A DNA stretch of 64,000 bases. It comes from Streptomyces marispadix. Its GTDB lineage: Bacteria > Actinomycetota > Actinomycetes > Streptomycetales > Streptomycetaceae. Numbering within the stretch: the first letter of the stretch is position 1; every line of letters starts with the position of its first letter. The DNA is taken from positions 5,942,001 to 6,006,000 of the forward strand of contig NZ_JAKWJU010000002.1 in the NCBI RefSeq assembly GCF_022524345.1. The letters are read 5' to 3'. The translations under genes and the position numbers were made by a program. Shown piece by piece: positions 16,335-25,025 of the stretch. Below the pieces are notes generated by a model, which had not been told where the DNA came from, did no database searches, and saw only the letters and a program-made list of their open reading frames with translations.

Positions 16335-17206
16335 TGCGCATCTTCGACCCGCACATCCATATGACCTCGCGGACCACCGACGACTACACCGCCATGTACG
16401 AGGCAGGCGTACGGGCCCTCGTGGAGCCGTCGTTCTGGCTGGGCCAGCCACGCACCTCACCCGGGTCCTTCTACGACTACTTCGACTCCCTCCTGGGCTG
16501 GGAGCCGTTCCGTGCCGCGCAGCACGGCATCGCCCACCACTGCACCATCGCCCTCAACCCCAAGGAGGCCGGCGATCCGCGCTGTGTGCCCGTCCTCGAC
16601 GAACTGCCGCGCTATCTCGTGAAGGACGGAGTCGTCGCCGTGGGGGAGATCGGCTACGACTCCATGACTCCCGCCGAGGACACAGCGCTCGCCGCCCAGC
16701 TCCAACTCGCCGCCGACCACGGCCTTCCCGCCCTCGTACACACCCCGCACCGCGACAAGGCGGCCGGTCTCACCCGCACCCTCGATGTGCTGCGCGAGTC
16801 CGAACTGCCGCCCGAGCGCGTCGTATTGGACCACCTCAACGAGACGACCGTCGACGAGGCCGCCGACTCCGGCTGCTGGATGGGCTTCTCGATCTACCCC
16901 GAGACCAAGATGGACGAGCGGCGCATGGTGCGGCTGCTGCGGCTGCACGGCACCGAGCGCGTACTGGTCAACTCGGCGGCGGACTGGGGCCGCAGCGATC
17001 CGCTCAAGACCCGCGCGGTCGGCGACGCGATGCTCGACGCGGGCTTCGACGACGACGACGTCGACCGTGTGCTGTGGCGCAACCCCGTCGCCTTCTACGG
17101 ACAGAGCGGACGCCTCGCACCGGAGCTGGAGAGGGCGCATCCGCAGTCCGGCGACGGCGGCACGGCCACCCACGAGGGCAACTCCGTGCTGCGCGGCGGG
17201 GATTGA
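16334..17206 (+). CDS. eboB: EboB, TatD-family metal-dependent hydrolase
   Basis: 290 residues; ATG overlaps the eboA stop by one base. TatD signature: FDPHIHM (metal-binding His7 and His9), GEIGYD, HTPHRDKAAG, LDHLNETT, and the C-terminal NSAADWG metal-ligand segment. The length is standard for the family. TatD proteins are amidohydrolase-fold hydrolases (DNase or other phosphoester/amide substrates). In ebo clusters EboB is a conserved member whose substrate is unknown. Confidence 0.9.
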   Translation: MRIFDPHIHMTSRTTDDYTAMYEAGVRALVEPSFWLGQPRTSPGSFYDYFDSLLGWEPFRAAQHGIAHHCTIALNPKEAGDPRCVPVLDELPRYLVKDGVVAVGEIGYDSMTPAEDTALAAQLQLAADHGLPALVHTPHRDKAAGLTRTLDVLRESELPPERVVLDHLNETTVDEAADSGCWMGFSIYPETKMDERRMVRLLRLHGTERVLVNSAADWGRSDPLKTRAVGDAMLDAGFDDDDVDRVLWRNPVAFYGQSGRLAPELERAHPQSGDGGTATHEGNSVLRGGD

Positions 17207-17221
17207 GGGGGCGGGGCTGCT

Positions 17222-18400
17222 ATGCGCTTCAGACATCCCGACGGCTCGACCGTCCACCTCGCCTACTGCACGAATGTGCACGCCGCCGAAGACCTCGAAG
17301 GCGTCATGGCCCAACTCCGCGAGCACGCCGAGCCGGTGCGCAGGCGGCTCCACCGCGACCGGCTGGGCATCGGCCTGTGGCTGGCCCGCGACGCCGTACG
17401 AAGGCTCACGGTCGATCCCTCTGCCGTGAGGGCGCTGCGTACCGAACTCGACCGCCGCGGCCTGGAGGTCGTCACCCTCAACGGCTTCCCCTACCGGGGC
17501 TTCGGCGCGCAGCGTGTCAAGTACCGCGTCTACAGGCCCGATTGGACCGAGCCCGCACGGCTGGAGCACACGAGCGAACTCGCACGGCTGCTGACGGCGC
17601 TGCTGCCGGAGGACGCCGCCGAAGGCACCGTCTCCACGCTGCCGCTGGCCTGGCGCGACGGCTTCACCCCCGAGCGCCGCCGCGCCGCGCTCACCGCACT
17701 CGGCGTGCTCTCGGCTCGCCTGGACGCATTGGAGGAGATGACGGGACGCAGCATCCGCGTCGGTCTCGAACCCGAGCCGGGCTGCACGGTGGAGACCACC
17801 GCCGACGCGGTCGAAGCCCTCGGCGGCGCCCACGCACCGCCCGCGCACCGCGTCGGCGTCTGCGTGGACACCTGCCATCTGGCCACCGAGTTCGAGGAGC
17901 CGTCGAGTGCCCTCGACGCGCTCGCCGGAGCAGGGGTGCCGGTCGTCAAGAGCCAGCTCTCGGCCGCGCTGCACGCCCAACAGCCCGCGTCCGAAAGCGT
18001 GCTGGCCGCGCTCGGCGAGTTCGACGAGCCGCGCTTCCTCCATCAGACCCGCGCACGCACACCGTCCGGCGTGGTCGGCACCGACGACCTCGGCGAGGCG
18101 CTGCGTACCGGTGCGCTGCCCGCCGGAGTGCCCTGGCGCTCCCACTTCCACGTACCGCTGCACGCGCCTCCCGCGCCGCCGCTGACCTCCACGCTGGACG
18201 TACTGCGGGCCGCCTTGGCCCGTCTGGTGGGCGGCCCCGTGCCGCTCACGCGCCATCTGGAGGTGGAGACCTACACCTGGCAGGCCCTGCCGCAGCGGCT
18301 GCGGCCGCGCACCCGCGCCCAGCTCGCCGACGGCATCGCCGCAGAACTCGACGTCGCGCGGGGGATGCTGACCGGCCTCGGCCTCAAGGAGCTGCCTTGA
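17222..18400 (+). CDS. eboE: EboE, metabolite-traffic TIM-barrel protein
   Basis: 392 residues, ATG start 15 bp after eboB with a GGGGGCGGGG purine run upstream. Xylose-isomerase-like TIM barrel with the EboE opening MRFRHPDGSTVHLAYCTNVH, then GIGLWL, TLNGFPYRGFGAQRVK, TLPLAW, VGLEPEPGC, VCVDTCHLA and VETYTWQALP. EboE is a sugar-phosphate-isomerase-like protein conserved in ebo clusters; its reaction is not established. It is translationally coupled through TTGA to the following gene. Confidence 0.9.
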   Translation: MRFRHPDGSTVHLAYCTNVHAAEDLEGVMAQLREHAEPVRRRLHRDRLGIGLWLARDAVRRLTVDPSAVRALRTELDRRGLEVVTLNGFPYRGFGAQRVKYRVYRPDWTEPARLEHTSELARLLTALLPEDAAEGTVSTLPLAWRDGFTPERRRAALTALGVLSARLDALEEMTGRSIRVGLEPEPGCTVETTADAVEALGGAHAPPAHRVGVCVDTCHLATEFEEPSSALDALAGAGVPVVKSQLSAALHAQQPASESVLAALGEFDEPRFLHQTRARTPSGVVGTDDLGEALRTGALPAGVPWRSHFHVPLHAPPAPPLTSTLDVLRAALARLVGGPVPLTRHLEVETYTWQALPQRLRPRTRAQLADGIAAELDVARGMLTGLGLKELP

Positions 18401-19947
18401 ACGAGAAGCGACCCGCGGAGCCGCCCCGGCACAGCCGCGCCCATGAGCCCACCGAACCCGGGCACTCCCCCCACGAGCCCGCCGACTCCGTGCCCTCCGC
18501 CCACGAGCCCGCGCCGCGCGAAGCCTCCGCGCGGGAACCGGCCGCGCACCCGCCCACACGCCCCCGGCCCCTGCTCGTACTCGACGTCGTCGGCCTGACA
18601 CCTCAACTTCTCGCCCACATGCCGCAGTTGCAGGCCCTCGCCCGCAACGGCAGCCAGACCACGCTGGAAACCGTGCTGCCCGCCGTGACCTGCGCCGCAC
18701 AGTCCACCTTCCTGACAGGACTCACCCCCGACGGCCACGGCATCGTCGGCAACGGCTGGTACTTCCGCGAACTCGGCGAGGTGCTGCTGTGGCGCCAGCA
18801 CAACGCCCTCGTCTCCGGAGAGAAACTGTGGGACGCCGCCCGCGCCCGCCACCCCGGCTACACCGTCGCCAACATCTGCTGGTGGTACGCCATGGGCGCC
18901 GACACCGACTGGACGGTCACCCCACGCCCCGTCTACTACGCCGACGGACGCAAGGAGCCCGACTGCTACACCCGCCCGCCGGCGCTGCACGACGAACTCA
19001 CCGGCGCCCTCGGCACGTTCCCCCTCTTCCACTTCTGGGGGCCCGGCGCGGACCTCGTCTCCTCCCGCTGGATCATCGCCGCCACCCGGCACATCCTGCG
19101 CACCCGGCGGCCCGACCTCGCCCTGTGCTACGTGCCCCACCTCGACTACGACCTACAGCGCCACGGCCCCGACGACCCGCGATCACACCGTGCCGCCGCC
19201 GAACTCGACGCCGAACTGGGGCCGTTGCTGCAAGACGCCCGCGCCGGGGGCCGCACGATCGTGGCGCTCTCCGAGTACGGCATCACCTCCGTACGGCGCA
19301 CCGTCGACGTCAACAGGGCGCTGCGCCGAGCCGGTCTGCTCGAAGTGCACACCCAGGACGGCATGGAGTATCTGGACCCCACGACGTCACGTGCCTTCGC
19401 CGTAGCCGACCACCAGCTCGCCCACGTCTATGTGCGCGACCCCGACGCCGACCTCGGCGCCGCAAGAGCGGCGCTCGAAGGACTCGAAGGCATCGCCGAA
19501 CTCCTCGACGCACAGGGCAAGAAGGCCCACCGCCTCGACCATCCGCGCTCCGGCGAACTCGTCGCCGTGGCCGAGCCGGACGCCTGGTTCACGTACTACT
19601 ACTGGCTCGACGACGCCCGCGCACCCGACTTCGCCCGGCTCGTGGAGATCCACCGCAAGCCCGGCTACGACCCGGCCGAACTGTTCATGGACCCGGCCGA
19701 CCCCTATGTGCGTCTGCGTGCCGCCGCCGCGCTCGCACGCAAGAAGACCGGCATGCGCTACCGCATGGCCGTCGTGCCGCTCGACCCCTCACCGGTGCGC
19801 GGAAGCCACGGACGGCTCCCCGCACGCAGCGAGGAGGGACCGGTGCTGATCTGCTCGCGCCCCGGCGTGACGGACGGACCCGGGCCCTTTCCCGCCACCG
19901 GCGTCAAGTCCCTGCTGATCGAACTCGCCCTGGGAGAGCACTCATGA
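18397..19947 (+). CDS. eboF: EboF-like alkaline phosphatase / nucleotide pyrophosphatase-family protein
   Basis: 516 residues if the TTG at 18397 (TTGA overlap) is used. The first about 50 residues are Pro/His/Glu-rich and the fold begins at RPLLVLDVVGLTP, so a later GTG is possible. Alkaline-phosphatase-superfamily signatures are visible: metal-binding Asp in VLDVVG, nucleophile Thr/Ser region TVLPAVTCAAQSTFLTG, GHGIVGNGWYFRE, YVPHLDYDLQRHGPD and the C-terminal AVADHQLAHVY. Enzymes of this type cleave phosphate esters or pyrophosphate diesters. In this operon it could remove the phosphate or nucleotide group from the prenylated or glycosylated intermediate (inference). No signal peptide is evident. 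Confidence 0.87.
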   Translation: MNEKRPAEPPRHSRAHEPTEPGHSPHEPADSVPSAHEPAPREASAREPAAHPPTRPRPLLVLDVVGLTPQLLAHMPQLQALARNGSQTTLETVLPAVTCAAQSTFLTGLTPDGHGIVGNGWYFRELGEVLLWRQHNALVSGEKLWDAARARHPGYTVANICWWYAMGADTDWTVTPRPVYYADGRKEPDCYTRPPALHDELTGALGTFPLFHFWGPGADLVSSRWIIAATRHILRTRRPDLALCYVPHLDYDLQRHGPDDPRSHRAAAELDAELGPLLQDARAGGRTIVALSEYGITSVRRTVDVNRALRRAGLLEVHTQDGMEYLDPTTSRAFAVADHQLAHVYVRDPDADLGAARAALEGLEGIAELLDAQGKKAHRLDHPRSGELVAVAEPDAWFTYYYWLDDARAPDFARLVEIHRKPGYDPAELFMDPADPYVRLRAAAALARKKTGMRYRMAVVPLDPSPVRGSHGRLPARSEEGPVLICSRPGVTDGPGPFPATGVKSLLIELALGEHS

Positions 19948-20990
19948 GACTCGTCTCGAACCACACACCCGACCCCGGACTGTCCCGCAGGCTGCGCCGC
20001 CGCGGCTTCCTCGGCGTCGCCGCCGGTGCCGCCGCCGCGTCCGTACTGGGCGCTTCCGGAAGCGCACACGCCGCCACCGGCCGCGATACCGCCACCGCCA
20101 CGGACCCGGCGTACGGTCGACCCGTCGTGCCCGAGGGGCGGCTGGGCATACAGCTCTACACCCTGCGCGACAAGGTGGCCTCCCTCGGATTCGCCGCCGT
20201 CTTCGAGGAACTGGCCCGATACGGCTACGAACAGGTCGAGTTCGCCGGATACACCCAGGGCACCGGCGACATCTCCCTCCGGGAGCTGCGCGGACTGCTG
20301 CGGGAGCACGGGCTGTGCGGCATCGGCAGCCACGTCGGCTACTACTCCGACGACCCCGCCGCCTACACCTTCGACACCCGGCTCGGCCAGGTCCTCGACG
20401 ACGCGGCCGCCCTCGGGCTGCCCCATGTGGGCACCGCGTCCAGCCCCGACCGCTACGGCCGTACCGTCGACGGCTGGAAACGCGCGGCGGAGGACTTCAA
20501 CAGATACGGCGCCGCCGCGAAGAGGCGCGGCCTGAAGTTCTACCAGCACAACCACCAGATGGAGTTCGGCTTCGCCGAGGACCGGCCCGAAGTGCGCCTC
20601 TACGACGTGCTGCTGGCCGAGACCGACCCGGAACTGGTCTTCCTGGAGATGGACGTCTACTGGGCGTACGCGGGCCAGTACCGCTTCAGCGTCCGCCCCG
20701 ACGGCACACCCGCGCCGTTCGAACCGCTGGAGTACGTACTCGCGCAGCCGGAGCGCTATCCGCTCTTCCACGTCAAGGACGGGGAGCACGACGAGAGCGC
20801 GGAGGACGGCTACCGCATGGTCGACGTCGGCGACGGCGACATCGACTACCGGAACTTCCTTACGAAGGTGGGCAGGACGCCCGGCGGCAGGAAGCACAAC
20901 TGGCAGGTGGAGCACGACGCTCCGGCCGACTCCTTCAGGACCGCCCGCCGTTCGGCGGCGCATCTGCTCTCGCTGCGGACCCGAAGGTGA
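19944..20990 (+). CDS. Tat-exported sugar phosphate isomerase/epimerase
   Basis: 348 residues; ATGA overlap with the previous gene. The N-terminus has a twin-arginine signal LRRRGFLGVAAGAAAASVL ending at AHAATG, so the protein acts outside the membrane. The mature part is a TIM-barrel sugar isomerase: LGIQLYTLRDKV, YGYEQVEFAGY, GIGSHVGYYS, FYQHNHQMEFG, FLEMDVYWAY (metal ligand Glu/Asp), LFHVKDGEHDE and VEHDAPADS. Close relatives are annotated as 3-keto-glucoside-related or xylose isomerases. It is the last gene of the operon and gives the pathway an extracytoplasmic step, matching the transport role proposed for ebo clusters. Confidence 0.88.
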   Translation: MRLVSNHTPDPGLSRRLRRRGFLGVAAGAAAASVLGASGSAHAATGRDTATATDPAYGRPVVPEGRLGIQLYTLRDKVASLGFAAVFEELARYGYEQVEFAGYTQGTGDISLRELRGLLREHGLCGIGSHVGYYSDDPAAYTFDTRLGQVLDDAAALGLPHVGTASSPDRYGRTVDGWKRAAEDFNRYGAAAKRRGLKFYQHNHQMEFGFAEDRPEVRLYDVLLAETDPELVFLEMDVYWAYAGQYRFSVRPDGTPAPFEPLEYVLAQPERYPLFHVKDGEHDESAEDGYRMVDVGDGDIDYRNFLTKVGRTPGGRKHNWQVEHDAPADSFRTARRSAAHLLSLRTRR

Positions 20991-21035
20991 CCAGGCGACC
21001 CCGGTGATCCACGGTGACCGCGCGGGGAAACGGAA

Positions 21036-21062
21036 GGCGCCGCCCACCGCGTGGGCGGCGCC
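21036..21062. terminator. Bidirectional hairpin terminator 1
   Basis: GGCGCCGCCCA - CCGCG - TGGGCGGCGCC, a perfect 11-bp stem, 45 bp after the ebo operon stop and between convergent transcripts. Confidence 0.8.
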
Positions 21063-21111
21063 ACGTGCGCAGATTCGACAGGCGCCCCGAGCGTACGTAC
21101 AGGCGCACATA

Positions 21112-21155
21112 CAGCGGCCGGGCCACCCGTGGGGAATCGGGTCGCCCGGCCGCTG
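21112..21155. terminator. Bidirectional hairpin terminator 2
   Basis: Perfect 12-bp arms CAGCGGCCGGGC (21112-21123) and GCCCGGCCGCTG (21144-21155) with a 20-nt loop. It sits 19 bp past the stop of the transporter gene arriving from the right. Confidence 0.75.
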
Positions 21156-21174
21156 CCGCGTCTGCCTCCTTCCG

Positions 21175-22563
21175 TCACATCACTTCCCTGCTGATCGGCT
21201 TGGGATTGGGCTTGATCAGCGACTTCTTGGGCCGTCCCGGCTGGTGCAGGAAGAGGGCGACGACGCCCGCGAAGAGCGAGGTGCCTCCGGCGATCCCGAA
21301 CGCACCGCCGTATCCCCACGCCCCCACCACGAGCGAGCCGAGGCCCGCACCCGCGAGACCGGACAGCAGCTTGGAGCTGTAGATCATCCCGTAGTTGGTC
21401 GCGTTGTTGTTCTCACCGAAGTAGTCGGCCGTCAGCGCCGCGAACAGCGGGAAGATCGCGCCGCCGCCGAACCCGGAGATCATCGAGCAGAGCAGGAACA
21501 GCGGCATCGAACCCGCCTGCCCGGACAGCAGGACGCCGAACTGCGCCAGGCCGAGCACGGCACAGACGAAGATCAGGCACTGCTTGCGTCCGTACCGGTC
21601 CGACAGCCAGCCGATCACGCCCCGGCCGGTGCCGTTGACGATGGCCTTCAGCGACATGGCGGTCGCCACGATGCCGCCGGCGAAGCCCATGTCGTCACCG
21701 AAGGGCACCTGGAAGGCGATTCCGAAGATGTTCACGCCGGAGGTGCACAGCAGGCAGAACCACATGATCAGCGGCCTGCCGGTCCTGAGGGCCTCCTTGG
21801 GGGTGTACTGCTTGACCGCCGGCGGGTTCTTCTCCAGTGCGCGGCGGGCACGCGGGTCGTCCGGTGTCTGCAGCGGGTCGATGTGCGACGGCCACCAGTT
21901 CTTCGGCGGGTCCTTGAAGAACCAGCCCGCGGCGGCGACCACGAGGGCCAGGAAGACGCCCACGCTCACCAGGACCCACTTGAAGTTATGCAGGTCCATG
22001 AAGCCGGTGAAGATGTACACGAAGGGCACCGAGCCGTAGGCGAAACCGCCGTTGACGAAGCCGGTCTTGCCGCCCTTGCGCTCCGGATACCACTTGCCGA
22101 CCATGTTCACGCACGTCGCGTAGACGGCGCCCGCGCCCATGCCGCTGAAGACGCCGAAGCCCAGGTAGGCCCAGATGGGGTTCTCCGCGTACGCGAGCGA
22201 GAGATAGCCCAGGAACGTGCCGACGGCACCCCACATCATCGCCAGCCGCGCCGGGAACCGTCCCGACTCGCGCAGTTGCCCGACGGGCATGGCCACGCCG
22301 GCCTGGAAGAACACCCAGACACCCATGATCCAGAAGATGTGCAGGCTGTTCCAGCCGTGGGCGTGATGCAACGTGTCCTCGGCGGAGGCGAACGCGTACT
22401 CCGCCGACGAGATGCCCATCATGCCGACCCACGGCAGGATCACCATCCAGCGGCGGCGGCGCCCCATGATGTCGATGTCGGACTCGCCTATGCGATAGGT
22501 CCGTCCGTTGCGGTCGGTCACCTCCCGGTATGGGAGGGCCGACGGAGCTTCTGTTGTTGTCAT
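21175..22563 (-). CDS. OFA-family MFS transporter (oxalate/formate antiporter type)
   Basis: 462 residues, about 12 membrane helices. OFA features: WVFFQAGVAMPVGQLRE, YATCVNMVGKWYPERKGGKTGFVNGGFAYGS in shortened form WYPERKG..GF.NGGFAYG, a cytosolic loop with NWWPSHIDP, and GWLSDRYGRKQ. The ATG at 22563 is preferred over a GTG nine bases upstream because AAGGGG lies 8 bases before it. OFA transporters exchange small carboxylates such as oxalate and formate. It follows, on the same strand, genes for acyl-CoA ligase, formyl-CoA transferase and a ThDP decarboxylase, so oxalate uptake is the likely role. The 299-bp gap to the ligase gene suggests its own promoter or processing. Confidence 0.88.
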   Translation of the reverse strand: MTTTEAPSALPYREVTDRNGRTYRIGESDIDIMGRRRRWMVILPWVGMMGISSAEYAFASAEDTLHHAHGWNSLHIFWIMGVWVFFQAGVAMPVGQLRESGRFPARLAMMWGAVGTFLGYLSLAYAENPIWAYLGFGVFSGMGAGAVYATCVNMVGKWYPERKGGKTGFVNGGFAYGSVPFVYIFTGFMDLHNFKWVLVSVGVFLALVVAAAGWFFKDPPKNWWPSHIDPLQTPDDPRARRALEKNPPAVKQYTPKEALRTGRPLIMWFCLLCTSGVNIFGIAFQVPFGDDMGFAGGIVATAMSLKAIVNGTGRGVIGWLSDRYGRKQCLIFVCAVLGLAQFGVLLSGQAGSMPLFLLCSMISGFGGGAIFPLFAALTADYFGENNNATNYGMIYSSKLLSGLAGAGLGSLVVGAWGYGGAFGIAGGTSLFAGVVALFLHQPGRPKKSLIKPNPKPISREVM

Positions 22564-22862
22564 GTGCTGCACCCCTTGCGTAGAGAGAGTCTGGCCAGCG
22601 CCCCCTGTCCCGATCCCTTGCTCTGGTGCTGCGTCCGCCTTTCCGCTCGTCCCGGGTGTCGTGTGGATGTACGGATCCGGGTGTGTGTGGTGGTTGTGAG
22701 CCGGGACCCCGGCTACCGCGGTTTCGCCGGTGCCCCGCCGAGGGCCTCCCGCCCGACGGCGGACGGAGGACCGTCCGCCCAGTGGCGGGAGAGACCCACG
22801 GCATGTGCGGCTCTTCAGATGTGCGGCTCTGATGCGGCTGCTGTGCGGTGTGCCGTGCGGCG
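22564..22862. other. Spacer between acyl-CoA ligase and transporter
   Basis: 299 bases with no gene. It contains GTGTG-rich simple sequence (around 22655-22700), and no clear hairpin or promoter could be picked. All flanking genes run leftward. Confidence 0.35.
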
Positions 22863-25022
22863 CTACCGCAGCAGGCCCGCCGCCCGCGCCCAGCGGTACT
22901 TGGCGCCCAGCACGGCCACCGGCTTCTCCGTGGTGTACGGGTAAGCCACGACGCCGCGTTCGAAGAGGTACTGGCTCGCCTCCTCGACCTCTGTGTCACC
23001 GGCGAGCGACGCCACCACCGGCTTCTCGATGCCTTTCTCCCTCGCCTCGGCCACGACCTTGGCCGTCAGCTCCGCGAACACCATGGGCGGAGTGACGATC
23101 GTGTGCCAATAGCCGAGCACCAGGGAATGGATGCGGGGATCCTCCAGGCCGAGCCGGATCGTGGCCTCGTAGGTGGAGGGCGGCTCGCCCCCGGTGATGT
23201 CGACGGGGTTGCCCGCCGCGCCGAACGGAGGGATGAAGGCGCGGAACGCCTCGTCCAGGTCCGGCGGAATCTCCATCAGCGACAGCCCGTTGTCGACGAT
23301 CGCGTCCGACAGCAGCACGCCGGAGCCGCCCGCGCCGGTGATGATCACCGTGTTGTCGCCCTGCGGGGTGGGAAGCACGGGCAGCGCCCGCGCGTACTCC
23401 AGCATCTCGTTCAGACCCGGCGCCCGGATGACACCGGCCTGCCGCAGCACGTCGTCGTAGACCGCGTCGTCGCCCGCGAGCGCGCCCGTGTGCGAACCGG
23501 CCGCCTTCGCGCCCGCGCTGGTACGGCCCGCCTTCAGCACGACGACCGGCTTCTTCGGCACGGTCTCCCGCGCCGCCTCCACGAACGCCCGCCCGTCCTT
23601 GAGGTCTTCGAGGTGCATCGCGATGCACTTCGTGTTCGGGTCGTCCGCGAAGTAGGTGAGCAGGTCGTCCTCGTCCAGGTCCGACTTGTTGCCGAGCCCG
23701 ACGATCGCGGAGACACCGGTGCTGGTGCTGCGCGCGAAGCCGAGGATGGCCATGCCGATGCCGCCCGACTGGGAGGTGAGCGCCACACCGCCCTTGACGT
23801 CGTACGGCGTGCAGAACGTGGCGCAGAGGTCCTGCCACGTCGAGTAGTAGCCGTAGATGTTCGGGCCGAGCAGCCGCACACCGTGCTTCTCGCCGATCGC
23901 GACGATCTTCTCCTGGAGTTCGGTCTCGCCCGTCTCCGCGAAGCCGGACGGGATGAGCACCGCGTTGGGTATGCCCTTGGCGCCCACGGCCTCCAGCGTG
24001 TCCGGGACGAACTTCGCGGGCACCGCGAAGACCGCCACGTCCACCTCGCCGGGGATGTCCGCGACCGACTTGTACGCCTTGCGCCCGAGGATCTCGTCTG
24101 CCTTCGGGTTCACCGGGTGGATCTCCCCGGAGAAACCGCCGTCCACGAGGTTGCGCATGACCGAATTGCCGATCTTGCCCTGCTCGTTGGAGGCACCGAT
24201 CACCGCGACCGACGACGGCTGCATGAGCCGCTTCATCGAGGTGCGTATCTCCGCGGGCGTGTAGCGCCGCCGCTGAGCCGGCTGCCCCTCGGTGAGCAGG
24301 ATGCGGATGTCCGCAGCCGTGGCACCGTCGGGTGAGGCGAAGACCGGATTGAGGTCGACCTCGGCCAACTCCGGGAAGTCGTGCGCGAGTTGCGACACCG
24401 ACGTGATCACACGGATCAGCGCCTCACGGTCGACCGGGTCGCCGCCTCGTACGCCGTTCAGCACCTCGGCGGCCTTGATGCCGTCCAGCATCGACTCCGC
24501 GTCCTCACGGGAGGCGGGCGCCAGGCGGAACGTGACGTCCTTGAGGACCTCGACCAGCACGCCGCCCAACCCGAAGGCGACGACCTTGCCGAAGGTGGGA
24601 TCGGTGACCGTGCCGACCAGGACCTCCTGTCCAGGCTTGGCCATCTGCTGTACCTGCACGCCGAGTACGTTCGCGTCCGCGTCGTAGGAACGGGCGTTGC
24701 CGACGATCTCGGTGTACGCGCTGCGCACCTCCGCCGCCGAGGACAGCCCCACGCGGACGCCGCCCGCGTCGGTCTTGTGCAGGATGTCCGGCGAGACGAT
24801 CTTCATGACGACGGGGAAGCCGAGCCTGTCGGCCAACTGCACCGCCTCGTCGGCGGATTCCGCCAGCCCTTCGTCCGGTACGGGTATGCCGTAGGCGTCC
24901 GCGACGCGCTTGCCCTCGGGGGCGGTCAGCGACGTGCGGCCCTCGGCGCGGGCGGCGTCGAGCACCGCCCGTACCGCTTCCTTGTCCGGCGTGGCGAGGC
25001 CGTCGTTCTTCTCCTGCGCCAT
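22863..25022 (-). CDS. ADP-forming acyl-CoA ligase (fused ATP-grasp and CoA-binding domains)
   Basis: 719 residues. Domain order is beta then alpha: an N-terminal ATP-grasp domain (about residues 20-240: GFPVVMKIVSPDILHKTDAGGV, FGLGGVLVEVLKDV, EVDLNPV) followed by CoA-binding and ligase domains (about 255-700: SVAVIGASNEQGKIG, GGVALTSQSGGIG, SHTGALAG with the probable phospho-His near 510, VIITGAGGSGVL, NPVDITGG). This is the acetate-CoA ligase (ADP-forming) architecture that forms an acyl-CoA with ATP to ADP plus phosphate. In this operon a carboxylate such as oxalate, formate or acetate is the likely substrate (inference). ATG with the upstream transferase stop 3 bp away. Confidence 0.87.
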   Translation of the reverse strand: MAQEKNDGLATPDKEAVRAVLDAARAEGRTSLTAPEGKRVADAYGIPVPDEGLAESADEAVQLADRLGFPVVMKIVSPDILHKTDAGGVRVGLSSAAEVRSAYTEIVGNARSYDADANVLGVQVQQMAKPGQEVLVGTVTDPTFGKVVAFGLGGVLVEVLKDVTFRLAPASREDAESMLDGIKAAEVLNGVRGGDPVDREALIRVITSVSQLAHDFPELAEVDLNPVFASPDGATAADIRILLTEGQPAQRRRYTPAEIRTSMKRLMQPSSVAVIGASNEQGKIGNSVMRNLVDGGFSGEIHPVNPKADEILGRKAYKSVADIPGEVDVAVFAVPAKFVPDTLEAVGAKGIPNAVLIPSGFAETGETELQEKIVAIGEKHGVRLLGPNIYGYYSTWQDLCATFCTPYDVKGGVALTSQSGGIGMAILGFARSTSTGVSAIVGLGNKSDLDEDDLLTYFADDPNTKCIAMHLEDLKDGRAFVEAARETVPKKPVVVLKAGRTSAGAKAAGSHTGALAGDDAVYDDVLRQAGVIRAPGLNEMLEYARALPVLPTPQGDNTVIITGAGGSGVLLSDAIVDNGLSLMEIPPDLDEAFRAFIPPFGAAGNPVDITGGEPPSTYEATIRLGLEDPRIHSLVLGYWHTIVTPPMVFAELTAKVVAEAREKGIEKPVVASLAGDTEVEEASQYLFERGVVAYPYTTEKPVAVLGAKYRWARAAGLLR

Positions 25023-25025
25023 CGG

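Noticed and set aside
16457..18700. Long minus-strand open frame of 747 codons opposite the ebo-like operon
   Set aside because: It is antisense to several well-supported genes, has no domain pattern, and long antisense frames are expected at this GC bias.
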